Of a stretch of 64,000 bases of DNA, positions 31,934-44,119 are shown piece by piece. The notes under the pieces are model-generated. The model worked only from the letters and a program-made list of their open reading frames with translations, was not told the origin of the DNA and made no database searches. Position numbers and translations under genes: made by a program. The stretch spans positions 98,005,855 through 98,069,854 of the forward strand of contig CM043943.1 of the NCBI GenBank assembly GCA_014529385.2. Direction: 5' to 3'. How positions within the stretch are numbered: position 1 is the first letter of the stretch; every line of letters begins with the position of its first letter. This DNA comes from Adiantum capillus-veneris (lineage: Eukaryota; Streptophyta; Polypodiopsida; Polypodiales; Pteridaceae).

Positions 31934-33268
31934 ACTGATTTTTTTGATGATTTTTCTCTGAGAATTTAGTACTTTTTTGACGTTGCATAGGTCTTGGTTA
32001 ATCTCATTGATATGCTAAACAATAAAAAATGGCATGAAGATCTGCTTCAAATTCCAAAAAACCTGCCGGAGCTGATGTCATCATCATTTCATAAAAGCTA
32101 CTCATTCATTCTTTCCATCAGCTTCTAGACATGTTGTGTCCTAGGCTCATACTTAAACATCCTGAATTGATTTCATGTAAGAATATTTGATGCATTAGCA
32201 AAGGTGAAAATAATTCTCCTTACATTTTTTATAACAACTAGTCCTAGGCTCATTACAACATTTCTAATTAGGTAAACGACCTATAACCTACACTAAGACA
32301 ATGACATAAAAACTTTGGAATAATGACAGTGTTCATTGGCACCACATACTAAACCCTTAAACTCTTAGGAGTTTTGGAAGAGGCCATAAGTTAGAACTTT
32401 CCACCTACTTAGGGTGAAGGATTTAGTATACAAGAAATTGTGCAGAGAACCTTATCATCCAAGGAGAAAATCGGTAGATCTTTGTGTGGCGGTCAAAACT
32501 ATTCATATGATTGTCCGGCCTTATTTCATAGTCTTCAATGATATTAAAGAAAATACTCATGTTCTTGTTTTAATCTAAACAAATCAAAGTTTTTCTAGGG
32601 TGGATTAAGTTAATGTTAATTTGAGACCAATGATAGAAAGGATTATTTTATTTTTGTTTGAAATTTCTTGTGTAGTCCTGCAATTGGGAGATGTTCTCGT
32701 CGAAAGGGAAAAGAGGATATGCCTCTTGATCCTATATGCAGTGATCAAGTGAGCTCTGTGGCAGTCACACAAAGGACTTCGATGACATTGATGCTATTGG
32801 CGATGAGAGGGAGAGTATCAACATTGGATTAGGGTCAATGAATGAAGTTGATGCTTAAATAGCTATACAAGAGGTAGCTTTGGAATTGGTTCCATTTCAT
32901 ATTGCCCCCAAAGTTGGGCCGTCTACTGATGATGTGGATGATAGCCATTTGCATATGGATAGAGGAGAGGACATTCTCAAAACCACAAGGGTTTTTAGTT
33001 GTTTTGAGTGTCCTCTAATTCCTGTGTAGACTTATTCCATATGCTCGTGTACGTGGCCTTCAATCGGATGTTTCTGGTTTGAAGGTTGCATTTGCCAGAG
33101 AAGGTTAAAGGAAAAAGGTGCTTTTATAGTTCCACTTCAAACATGTCACAAGGAACAGACATTGTTGACAGGTAATCATTATTGTTTCAAAGTACTTTTG
33201 TGGATTGACACATTACTTTTGTTTTAGAATATTTATTGTTCTTTTGGAGTCTCATCTATTTCTAAAAA
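31934..33268 (+). other. AT-rich spacer and decayed 5' part of gene U
   Basis: No gene is visible up to about 32680. From 32690 to 33060 the plus strand has short open pieces in two frames separated by a shift and stops (for example RRKGKEDMPLDPICSD and PSTDDVDDSHLHMDRGED). These look like former exons of the gene that follows. Confidence 0.35.
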
Positions 33269-36216
33269 TAGATGATATTGTTGACACATGCGACCCACTT
33301 TGGAAAGAAATAAATAAAGAGTATGAAGAGGAGTTAGCATTGCAACCACAACTAGAGTCACTCCTTGGTAGAATGTTCTATGTGTGAGAAGGCAATCATA
33401 GGACGGCAGCATGGCAAGCAACTGTGAGAGAAATGTTTTCCAACAACAGGGAGAAGCATTGTAGGGTATTGTGTACTATCATCGACCCCACAAAGGTTTC
33501 TGAAATAGCATTGTTGACGAGCTTGCAACGCATGAATTTGTGAGTGAGACTTTACTCTTGTTTGAAGGTAAACTTTATATAATTGAAGTTGATTAAATTG
33601 CTAATATTTTCATCAGTATGAATACCCATGCTTTAGTATCTTCTCATCTTCGAGATGAGTTGGTGAATTGTGCAAACATTTGCTCTTCGGATCATGAAGA
33701 TTACCTTCATGCATTACCGAAGAATGATCATAAATTGATCGACAATCTGCGCAAGAGAACCACAAAAGGAGAGGAGCCATGGCATCCTCTTACACAAAGA
33801 TATCTAGCTAGTCTTTTTTTTTAATGTAAGTGTGTTTGACATTGGATCTCTTTTTGTATGCTTTATGTAAGTGTGTTTGACATTGGATCTCTTTATGTAA
33901 TTGTGTTTAACATTGGATCTCTTTTTTGTATGCTTTATTTGAAGCATTTTGTTTTGAACAATATTAGTTTACTTTGAAGGTTCAAATGTCAAAAGAACTA
34001 CACACTAAGCTAGAGAGCAAGAAATCATTGCTTTCTAAAGAGGACTTGAAAAAAGAAGAGACTAAGATCATGAATGATCTTTATTATAAATATTCAGATC
34101 GTGTAGGGAAGGTATATAACCATCTCTTGTGTTTTCTTTGATACATTATAAGATACAATTTTTATTGACTAATGCTCTTGTTTGGTAGATTCTTAACATT
34201 TTTTATCCAAGTCTAGGGAAGGATTGGTTTGATCATGTGATGAGCCTTCAATGGGGGAAAGATAGTTGGGCCACTCTAGAGAGACTTAACTTGATTGCTC
34301 TACATGATGCTTCCATAGAAAATAAAAACTTATGGGTATCCTTACTAGAGACAAGCAAGATCACTCGTGCTGCTTATTGTATGGTGAAAGGAGACCATAA
34401 GTTTCGAGGGTGAGTATCTTGATGCAAATGGTTTTTTATTGAACTTGTGAATGTTAGTAAAAAGTTTGATTTTTCTTTTGCATGCTTGGTCGAAAGGTGG
34501 CTAAAACGAGAGGGAGCTTTGCAAAGGATCTTAGATAAGTCCAAGAAGCTTCTTATGGACTATATGGATGTGCTTGGAGGGATTGATATTCCTCCCTCAT
34601 GCACCATGGATATGTTCTACATGCAGATTATGGTGGAGGGAAGAAAATTCTTATTCCCTCTACACGTGTCTTTGGAAAACAAAACGAAGGACGTAGAGTT
34701 GCAAGCCTTAAAGAGGATTGACTATTGCCGCATGGCTTCTCAACGACTAGTTTACAGGTATAAAAAGATCTGACTATTTTTGTATCATAATTTGGCTTCA
34801 ATTAATATTGTTTATCGATTCCTACTTGATTTTAGAATAATTATTTTTTGGCTTTTGTAGATACTTTGCTCACCCATTGACCATGCGTCACATTGCTGCA
34901 ATACGTGTGCTCGCACGTTCTTGGAAACACATTGAGAGTGGTAAGGGATGCATGTATCCTCCAACTATGCATCAGCTCTCGTTGTGGGAGCTTGAGCATT
35001 GCCCTTGGTGGATCGACATGGATAGATGTCATGTCCTTGCTAGAGAGAGAGAATTGCATAATGTGCAGTTTAGAGGAGCCCCATCTACGGATCTTCCACC
35101 ACCCAAAGCCACAAATGTTGTTGATCCATCTTCTCATCCTCTACCATCTCGTCCACCTACTCGACCTTGTGAGTTGGAGTCATTCTCACTTTCTATGTGT
35201 CCTAAACTTTGTTGATTTTAGAAATTTTAATTATATTGACACTTTTTCTAAACTTAAGCAACAAGCTTTTTGGATAAGAATCAGAATGCATCTGGTACTC
35301 TAGACCTTGTGATTGATGATCTGTCGTCTATCTTGGGTATAATCTTGTTTTTTTTTTAGTCTTGTTGTTGCAGCTCTATTATATTAATCATATTTATATA
35401 GATGATTTTTTTTTTCTGCAGAGAGTGGGGGAACCCAGAGATTGCGACGTGCCCTTCAGTTTGTGTATGCACCATTGCCTCTTCAGCCTGTTGTACAAAG
35501 TGGTTGCATTGAGACTAGGTGTGTTGCTTTGCTTGGTGACTATATTGCTATTGTTGGGGATTTTTGTAGTAGTGTGCAGTCTAGATCATGGATTCCTGTA
35601 TACGAGCATATGGCTAGATCTATAGAGATTACATATCGGAGGAATGGTAGATCAGTGTCATGGGCAGCTGACTTTATCTTTGTTGACTTGCCTTTTGGAG
35701 GCTTTTTACACTCACCATCACCTCAACCTCCATGGGATACCTGTACAGAGGATCATGTACGATCAGCTATTCATTTAGCCATAGTACCTTGGCGGACTTG
35801 GGGTGGCTACTTGTGATGGCGCCTCTTGCTGGTAAAAAAATCAATCCTGGATATTGATATTGTCATTAATATATTCAATTTTAATCATTGATGGCTTTTG
35901 TCCTTGTAGGAGACACAAACTTTTGGGTTGAATTTGCAGGGCATCGGAGTTGATTATTCATCGACGTGTGGTGGTTTCGCATCATGCACCTTATGGATAT
36001 GTAGAGTCGTCCGGTGAGCGACATGAGGTGATTCCTCTACTTATTATTTCATGGTAAGCTAGCATCAATGTGTAGTTTTTGAAATTGATTTTCTGTTTCC
36101 TTGTAGTGTGACACTTCTATCATGTTTTTGGTCCACAGACACGGACCACCCCCGCCACTTTACATTGCAGAGAGTGCTTCTTTGTTTCATGTACTAGGGA
36201 TGAGTGCCATGGATAG
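33269..36216 (+). pseudogene. Gene U, 5' part: multi-exon gene of unknown function, cut by Tat-1
   Basis: Exons that join in phase with GT-AG introns are: 33269-33539, 33617-about 33820, 33980-34111, 34189-34409, 34497-34757, 34861-35168, 35259-35336 and 35422-about 35816. The last six join into one open frame of about 464 codons. Readable parts include LGKDWFDHVMSLQWGKDSW, FYMQIMVEGRKFLFPLHVSL, FAHPLTMRHIAAIRVLARSW and PPTMHQLSLWELEHCPWWI. A TGA at 33385-33387 breaks the first exon and a poly-T run ends the second with a stop. Further pieces at 35940-36216 (VVVSHHAPYGYVESSGERHE, PPPPLYIAESASLFHVLG) lead to the Tat-1 insertion point. I do not recognise the family. It resumes at 48399. Confidence 0.5.
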
Positions 36217-38815
36217 TGAGACGGTCCGGGGCGGGCAACAAGAAGAGCAGCCTCTAAACACCCTTCGAGGCTCCCGTGCTGCTCAATTGGGGCTGGGGCA
36301 AGCACAATCAGAGACAACAACAACCCACAGCCAGAAACCAAACAAGAAAAGGGGCACCACCTAGTTGTAGATGCGAACTAGGATGCACGTGATATCTCCT
36401 TGTACTCAATTGCACAAAGAGAGGGGAATGCAAGATAGCCACACACACCAAACACAAACATTCACCACGCCAGAGAGAGGTAAAGATCACAAATCAACTT
36501 GAGCAACTCAATCTTAGCCTTAAAGACTAGATGCACACAAAGCTTGATGAGAAATAGAGAGACAACACAAAACTTGACCTTGTTGCCAATACACAAATTG
36601 TCTTAGGGTCACGGGAGCCCTCTCACCGAGCACCCTCTTACAATTTACCTTTTAGGCAAACAATTCAACAAGCCCTCAAACCACCAAGCATGAAATGGCA
36701 CAACAAAATTCAAGGACAATATACCTTCAACCACCTGATGAGCCAACTTATCAAGTCAATTTGGAGAGAAGAGTCGTAGTTGCAGCATACGATTGCACCC
36801 AAAACTATGAATGTTATTTATGGACAAGAGTAGGCTACAAGTGTGATTGCAGAGTATAGTATCACTCCACTCCTCTAGATGGCATAACTAACTTCAACCT
36901 TTTCCATGCACCTATGTGTAGTTATGGAATAGAGCACTCACAATGCACACACTCTACACAACTAGGCTTGAAGAGTGGTGTGTTATGTGTTGAGAATGGT
37001 GTGGTGTAGTGTGATCATGTGATGATTTACAAGGGAGAGAAGGGCTCTATTTATAGGTTTTAGAAGCCCCAATTAGGATTAGGCCTAATCAAGTTTATTT
37101 GAAGGAATAAAAGATTATGCATATATTTTTTTTTATTTTTAATGAGGGTGGGTCTCTCTTGTCCTTTGAGTCACATGGATGTGGGCTCAAGGGAAGAGAA
37201 TTATTGAGGATGAAAGGAGAGAGGATTGAATGAATAATTTGGGAGTGCCTACTCTAGTAGAGGGTGCATTTTACAATAAGGTTAGTGGTTAGTAGTTATT
37301 AATTATCACTAAAACATATTTATAAAATCATTCACCAAATGGTGAGATATATGATGAGAAAAGTTAGAGAAGGGATGAGCTTGTAAAGAGAGGTTGAAGC
37401 TTGGAGAAGTTGACATTCACCTCTTTATAGCACCGGTAGAAGAAGCAGTCGGCATGGAGAAGCAGCGCGTGTCGATGAAGCTATGTTATTTCAAACCTTG
37501 GAAAATTCATGATAAAAACCTTCATTTGCAGAGGTTATCTTTGGATTTTTGCTGATTTTTTTGAAGTTCTTTACAAAGTTGAAGAGAGTATGGTAATATG
37601 GACATATATGTAGAGAGAAAGGGGGACACATAGGGTGTAGAAATGGAGGATGAAGGCTATGGAGGTGTGAGAGATGTGGCAATGGTGAAAAGGGTGAATT
37701 CAGACATGGGAGTTGCAGGTTTGGGAGTGGGAAGGAGAGGGAGGAGTGTGTGTGAAAGAGGAAAATGATAAAGTGGAAGAGGGAGTGTGGCTGCATAGCA
37801 TGGGCAAACTGGGGTCCACCAATAAAATCATAGCTCACAGCTCGTAGCTCAAAAAAATATGAAAAAATTTGAGGTGAAAGTTCAGCTCACGAGCTACAAA
37901 TTTTGTTTGTATTACCTTTTCAAATTCGGGGAGAATATGATTTTAAAATTCAGCAAAACCGACTGTTTTTTCCACTGCACAAGGTGCTTGTGAGGTCCTT
38001 CTTTGGATGATTCTTTTGAATACCTCCAAGAGTGAGCTCCCCATGGTGCATGCATGCATTCCACATACCCTTGACCTTATTTGGTAGGTCTATAATTGAA
38101 GATATTGTTGAGATCATGATATAAGTGAATAGTACAACTAAGAAAATCAAATATTGAGGGGTCTAGAAAAATATGTACATGTCAAATATAAATAATATAG
38201 GTGGAAAAAATATAAAGGGGTCAAAATAAATCTCTCTCATTATAAGTCTACCATAAAAAGATGAATATTTTTGGTGTTCTAATTTATGAGAGTAAAAGAG
38301 AATAGATGTAGGAAGGAAAAATCACAATAGTGAAAAAATATACACATAAATAAAACTAGTTTTTTTGGATTTTTGTTGGGATGGAGTTACACCAAAAATA
38401 AGAGAAGCTTGCATGAAATTATTTTTATATGGAATAAAGAGTATGCAAAATGGTAAGAAAAAATATGGTAATGGTGAGTCAATGTACATAGCATAAATAA
38501 CACACACCTAAGTATAAATATTTAAATAAATACCAAAATAATTATGAAAAATCATTTTATTTAGGCCCTATATACAATAAAATATTTACACACAAATGGG
38601 CCATAATATACTTATATTTTTTTTTTTTCATTTTTTTGGCTCAACTAGCCCAGTGACTAGCTAATTGAGGGTTTGTAAAAAGATATGGGAAAAGTCCCCT
38701 AACTCACACACGCCTATGTACAGTGAAATGGTAGGCATAGCCACAGTGTTTGAGTGATTTGATAGGGTGAGGTAGCTTACTATGGCAATTATGGAAAGCC
38801 AAAAAACGGCTATCA
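36217..38815 (-). repeat. Tat-1 3' LTR (left)
   Basis: 2,599 bp, nearly identical to the right LTR. The inner side (38816-38829) reads GGGGGAGGGCTAA on the minus strand, a polypurine tract abutting the LTR. Confidence 0.95.
37047..37055 (-). promoter_or_regulatory. TATA box in the Tat LTR
   Basis: TATAAATAG on the minus strand, in the context GCCTATAAATAG or CCTATAAATAGAGCCC, repeated at 46607-46615 in the right LTR and also present in the Tat-2 LTR near 56669. It fits the position of an LTR promoter reading towards gag. Inferred from motif only. Confidence 0.5.
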
Positions 38816-38849
38816 TTAGCCCTCCCCCAGGGTGATGGTATATTCATGT

Positions 38850-39503
38850 ACCATCATAGAGCATCTTTTCCAAAGAGAGTGCTTCAGAGTCCTTGACGAG
38901 GTCTTCATTGTTTGCCCCTCAGAATTTTGGTTTGAGTTACACTCATGCTTCACGGAACAATACCTACATGAGATAGCTGCCTTTTGACAGATCTTTCATA
39001 GACCCTTTGGTAGAAGGCGACTCAAATAAGGCTTCAAGCGATACCTGTTTCCTTCCTGGAGTGCTCTTTCCCATTCAAGTCCATAAGTTGATAGTAACTT
39101 GAATTGAAATCCTTCTTAACTATGTATTGCCCTTGCCATCTAGTTTCAAATTTGGCATCAAAACGATTGTCGAGTCGATTGTCATACCTTAGCACAAGAT
39201 CTCCTTCATTGATGTCTTTGTCCTTTAGTTTCTTGTCAAGCTTCTCCTTCGCCTGCATAGCTTTCCCCTTGTAGCACTCGTATGCTGCTTCTCTTTTCCA
39301 CTCAAGCTCAGCTAAGGTTAGAAGTCGATCCATCCATGCTTATTTATCATCTTGTGCTGCTTTGCCATGAAGTCGTATTGTTGGGATGTTGAGCTCAATT
39401 GGTTGTAAAGCCTCTTGACCATAGACCAAGTGAAATGGTGTAAACTCCGTGGCTTCCCTATATGTGGTTCAATATGCCCACAATGCACCATCCAAGAAGT
39501 CAT
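38850..39503 (-). pseudogene. Tat-1 integrase C-terminal part
   Basis: Two frames carry the end of the polyprotein: MDRLLTLAELEWKREAAYEC and then LRYDNRLDNRFDAKFETRWQ and GQYIVKKDFNSSYYQLMDLNG, an integrase C-terminal (SH3/GPY-like) region. Frameshifts near 39330 and 39480 separate it from the core. Confidence 0.75.
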
Positions 39504-40485
39504 CCCACAACTTTGTCTTGTTTCTCACCATCTTTCTAATGATGCCTGCAATGACACCATTAGCTTTTTCTACCAAACCATTGGATTGGGGATAGTAGGG
39601 TGTACTGTGACGATGTAGAATGTGAAGTTCTTCACAGACCTCTGTGAGCAAGCCCTTTCTAAACCCTGGACCATTATCAGAAACAATCTCCAAACGTGTG
39701 CCAAATATACAACAAATGTGAGTGTAGACAAATTTGCTCACTGTCCTCTCAGTTACCTTTGCCACACTTTGTGCTTCCACCCACCTAGTCATATAGTCTA
39801 CCGCCACTAGAATGTAGAGTTTACCATTTTTTGTCCTAGGGAGAGGACCCATAGCATCAATGCCCCACTTTTCAAAGGGTCCATTTGCAAGCACGATTTG
39901 CCTTGGACCATACACCAATCTTCTATTCCCATTTACCTGACAATTGTGACAACTTTTACACCAATGTTGGACATCCACATGCAGACTTGGCCAAACATAC
40001 CCCGCAAGCAAAATCTTCTTCACAGTTAACTCTTGGGAAAAATGACCACCACATGCCTCTTCATGCAAACCTTTTAGAATGGCTGGAATCTCCTTGATAG
40101 TTGGTACTCTTCTGCACACTTGATCCTTCCCTCTTTGATAGAGGGATCCTTCTAGGAAGAGATACGCGCTTGCCTTTTTCATGAGTCTCCTCTTCTGAGC
40201 CTTCGTGAAGTCTTGTGGAAACTCACCCTCCAAAATGTAGCTAATAATGGGAGTCAATGACTCCAATCCCTGGTATCTCGGTTGCTTGACAGTTGCTGCC
40301 ACCATGATGACCTGCACTTCTTTCTCAACACATGTAACTGCTTGTTGTGCAAGTAAATCGGCATCTTCATTTTGTTTCCTAGGAATATGATATAGTTTCA
40401 CTTCTTCAAACTGATTAAACATCCTACGAATGGCATGAACTTTTGTCCGTAACCTTTCATTCTTGCATGCCCAAATGCCTAAAAT
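39469..40485 (-). pseudogene. Tat-1 end of second RNase H, and integrase core
   Basis: LYHIPRKQNEDADLLAQQAV ends the second RNase H. The integrase follows with a zinc-binding HHCC domain (GLHEEACGGHF, WCKSCHNCQ) and DDE core: KWGIDAMGPLPRTKNG (Asp), IVSDNGPGFRKG (Asp) and NGLVEKANGV (Glu). The frame ends at WAY by a shift. A TAA at 40486-40488 cuts it from the upstream RNase H. The frame is the same as that of RT and gag. Confidence 0.9.
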
Positions 40486-41949
40486 CTATTTAACAATGAG
40501 AAGTGCATCTCCCTTTACCATGAGACGTTGTATCCCTTGGCCATTGCACATCTTCAAACCATTAAGTAGTGTGTTGTATTGTGGTTCATTGTTGCTAGTT
40601 GAACCTGGTAGATTGACCTTCTCTTTCATGACCACCTCCCCACTTGGGTTGAGCAACACTAGCCCTCCCCCTGCTTTTCCTGTGACTCGTCTAAAAGATC
40701 CATCAAAGAACAAGGTAAAAGCATTAAGAATATTTTTCAGTGGTGGCAATGGTAGGGTCTTTATTTCAGGCACCTTAATCTCCTTCTCATGTACCCTATA
40801 AGTAAGGATCCCCGCCAATTGTGCACGTACACTATCTTCTACCTTGAAAGAGTATTGGAACTCTTGCAATTCCATAATCCACTTTGAGATCCTAGTGCTA
40901 AGATTCATTTGAGATGACACCCAAGGAAACAATTTTTCTACAGTGAGAATTACAAAAGGTTTTGGTAGCAAGTAGGATCTAAACTTTCTCACCGCAAACA
41001 TGAGAGAAAGCATCATGATTTCTGCCTCCGTGTAGCCTCTCTCCAAAGCATTCATGACCCTACTAGCAAAGTAGATGGGTCGCATCCGGGTACTATGGGG
41101 ATCTTGTTGTAGCAAAACCGCTCCAATTGTTTCTTTCCCAACACTAGAGCAAACAAAGAATGTGTACTCCCAACAAGGAGGCATGAGTGCTGGTAGTTCT
41201 GACAGGATGACTTTAATGTTACAAAAGTACTCTTGAAGCTCATCAGACCATGCAAATTCTACTTGTTGTGTCAACTTTTGCAAAGGATGAAGCAACTCGG
41301 AAGCTAAGTGAATAAAGCGTGACATATACTTCACCTTTTGAATGAATGAGATGACCTCTTTGAGATTCTTGGGTGATGGGAGCTCAATAAGAGCCTTTGT
41401 CTTTGAAGGATCCACCTCAATGCCTTTATAGGAAACCTTGTGACCAAGGAAGATCACTTCATCCTCACCTATGTGGCACTTGTCGGGGTTGAGTTGACCT
41501 CCCATGTCATAGAGCTTCTTTAAACCTTCTTCTACCCTTTGTAGATGCAATGATTTTGAGCTATAAATGCAAAAATCATCAATAAAAACCCTAATGGACT
41601 TTCCAAACAATGTTTGAAACACCATGTTCATGAAGCGTTGGAAAGTTGCACGAGCATTTGTCATGCCAAATGGCATGACTCTAAAAGCATAACAACCCCA
41701 AGGAGTGATGAAGGTTGTTTTCAATTGATCTTCCAATGCGATACCTATTTGAAAGTAACCCGAGTAGCCATCACACACAGTGTACTTATCATGACCAGCT
41801 ACCTCATTTAGTATCTCATCCTGAAATGGGAGGGGAAAGTGATCTCTTTTTGTTGCCTCATTAAGTGGACGGTAATCCACACACACCCTCCACTTGCCGT
41901 TTTTCTTAGGAGTGACAACAACGGGAGAGACCCACTCTGAATTCTCCAC
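40486..41949 (-). pseudogene. Tat-1 reverse transcriptase, RNase H and second RNase H
   Basis: The RT is readable from EWVSPVVVTPKKNGKWRVCV through KYTVCDGYSGYFQIGI (motif A, Asp) and FRVMPFGMTNARATFQRFM to IRVFIDDFCIYS (catalytic FIDD in place of YVDD). The normal gypsy RNase H follows (GKETIGAVLLQQDP, YFASRVMNALERGYTEAE). Then comes a second RNase H-like domain: LFFDGSFRRVTGKAGGGLVL, STSNNEPQYNTLLNG and VKGDALLIVK. Its Glu position reads NNEPQY here and NNEAEY in Tat-2. Two RNase H domains in this order are characteristic of plant Tat elements. Confidence 0.92.
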
Positions 41950-42039
41950 TGGATAAATGAAACTTGCTGCTAGAAGCTTTCTTACCTCCTTGAGTAAAGC
42001 CTGCTCCTGATGACTCCTAGCCTTCGTAGCTTTTGAGCC

Positions 42040-42981
42040 TTAGGTGTGGCCTGGCTTCAACTCAATTTTGTATTGAAAGGCATCTACTCCACGCACATCG
42101 GTGTAGTCTTTAGCAAAAAGCCTCGGAAATTTCCCTAGCACACATTTGAACTCCTCTCTTTCGTCCTTTGTAAGTGTTGTAGACAACATACCTTCTAACA
42201 TTCCTTCATCTTGCACAGTTTGGTTCTCTTGAGTACCTACCTCTTCCAAACCTCGAGAAGAGGTCTCCTGGTTGTTTGGCTTAAACCTTACCCCCATGAC
42301 TTCGATGGAAGACTCCTCTTCAGTAATGCTGCCGCTACTTTCTCCTTCTGAAGTGCTATCGATCCAGCCTTCCTCTGTCTCACTTTGAGATGATTCTTCA
42401 TGGAGCTCCTCTTGGCGTTGCTCCTTCATGTCAAAGACAACCTTCTTATGATTGTCATTCCTGCAAATTAGCTTTCCACTCTCCCAATCCTGCAAAGCTC
42501 GCATTTTCATTAGCCATGGTCTCCATAGGATAAATGGGTAACCATTTCCTTTGGTAGACATAACATAAAAATCCACCGCCTTCTTAATGCCAAAGGCCTC
42601 TACAAAAACATTTTTACAAATGCCTACACACCTAGCTTTGCTATTGTTTGCCATCTTGACTTTAATTTCAGGTGTCTCATGGATGTGCATGCCTAGTTTT
42701 TGCATGAGTCCCTCTGTCATGATGCAAATTTGTGCACCCCCATCCACTAGACCTTTCCTAACCAATCTTCCTTTGATGAAACAATCTAGCACAGTTTTAA
42801 TATCCTCATTCATTTCAGCACGTACAATTTTTACAAAAGGCACACTCTCTTTTACCTTTCTCCTAGTGCTAACTGCCTTTGTGAAATCCCTCCTAACTTG
42901 TGGGCATAATGCAAGAAACTGAGGCCATGTGATATCAGGACCCTTACCTCTCATGTCTTCCAACAAGTTGTATGGAGCCAT
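42040..42981 (-). pseudogene. Tat-1 protease region
   Basis: GRLVRKGLVDGGAQICIMTE carries the aspartic protease active site as DGGA (usual DSGA/DTGA). KMANNSKARCVGICKNVFVE and NGYPFILWRPWL follow. An acidic Ser/Glu-rich linker (SSQSETEEGW, SIEVMGVRFKP) leads to the RT. Two small deletions between 42010 and 42060, compared with Tat-2, shift the frame and then restore it. Confidence 0.85.
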
Positions 42982-44118
42982 ACCATGTCCAAGAGGGAAG
43001 TCTTGGATATTGATACGACGTCGAGTCCTCTTAGATTCATTGGTCTCCTTTGCCTTCTTGCCTCGTCCTTGGTCACTCTATGATGTGACACCTTCTTTCT
43101 CTTTACCTTTTCCTCGGCCATGCTTAATGCCATTTGCTTCCATGTCAACCTCATTTGAGTTTGTCACCTCTACTACATGCACATTTGGGTCTGGCAAAGG
43201 TGGAACTCCTTCCACTCCTTGTGGAGGTGGTCTTGCTCCATTTGGCCATTGTAGAAGCTGTGGTTGCTGACGAGTTTCTTCACCTACATTCATCACTGGC
43301 TAATTCAAGTTAGGTCTCCCTGGCTCCCCACGGGGCCAAGGACAATTATACATCCCATGTCCAGACTCACCGCAATTCCAACATTGCAAGACTCTCCTAG
43401 GTCGTGGATCTCGCTCTTCAAACTTCCTTGCTTGTCCCTTTGGACCTACAGCTTGTGCAAGGTGAATTGACAAGCTGCTTAAAGATTCATTTAACTTCTC
43501 AATCACTTCCGCCGTTACCTCAAGAAGCTCCCTAGATGTTGATGCTTGTGACTTACCTTTGGGTCTAAGACCTTCTATTGGAACCTCCCCCCTTAAGCAC
43601 TTGAGTTTCCTATATTTCTCAGCAGCCCTAATTTCAGCTGCATCAAAGGTAGCAGGTGCACCGGCCTCAACTTTTACCTTAAGGTCAGGAAAGAGTCCGG
43701 ATATGAACCTCTCCTTCTTTAGAAACTTTGCACCATCACCAGGGTTAGCAACATTTCTCACCCATACAGCCCAAAGACGTAGAAACTCTTGGTTGTACAA
43801 GTAGTAGTCATCTAAGTCTTTTTGCTTATGAGAAACAATGTCTTGCCATAGTTTTTGAGTGTTTTGGGGATCAAAGAAGTATTTCTTGAAACGATTCAAA
43901 ACTTCTATGTAATTCCCTTTAACTTCTGTGTAATTCTCTAGATTATGTATGCTAGCATCTTTCCTAAGGACCACCTCAAACATTTCTACACGTTCTTGAT
44001 CAGTTACTATCCTCTTGATACGGCAAGACATCTTGAAATTCGCTAGAAATAATTCTGCATCCTCTCCAGGCTCTCCAAAGAAAAGAGGATATCCAGACAT
44101 TTGGCGTTGGATTTCCAT
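42982..44118 (-). pseudogene. Tat-1 gag with one CCHC knuckle
   Basis: The start is the ATG at 44118 (MEIQRQMSGYPLFFGEPGED). A retrotransposon gag domain follows (KLWQDIVSHKQKDLDDYYLY, RFISGLFPDLKVKVEA), then the knuckle QCWNCGESGHGMYNCP. TAGs at 43300 and 43078 interrupt the frame; at both places Tat-2 has sense codons (TAC and CAG). The ancestor therefore had gag and pol in a single frame. Confidence 0.9.
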
Positions 44119-44119
44119 T

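Noticed and set aside
37491-37838. Minus-strand ORF repeated in Tat LTRs (again at 47051-47404)
   Set aside because: It lies inside the LTR, is His/Pro/Ser-rich without motif, and is deleted in Tat-2; kept as LTR sequence, not a gene.
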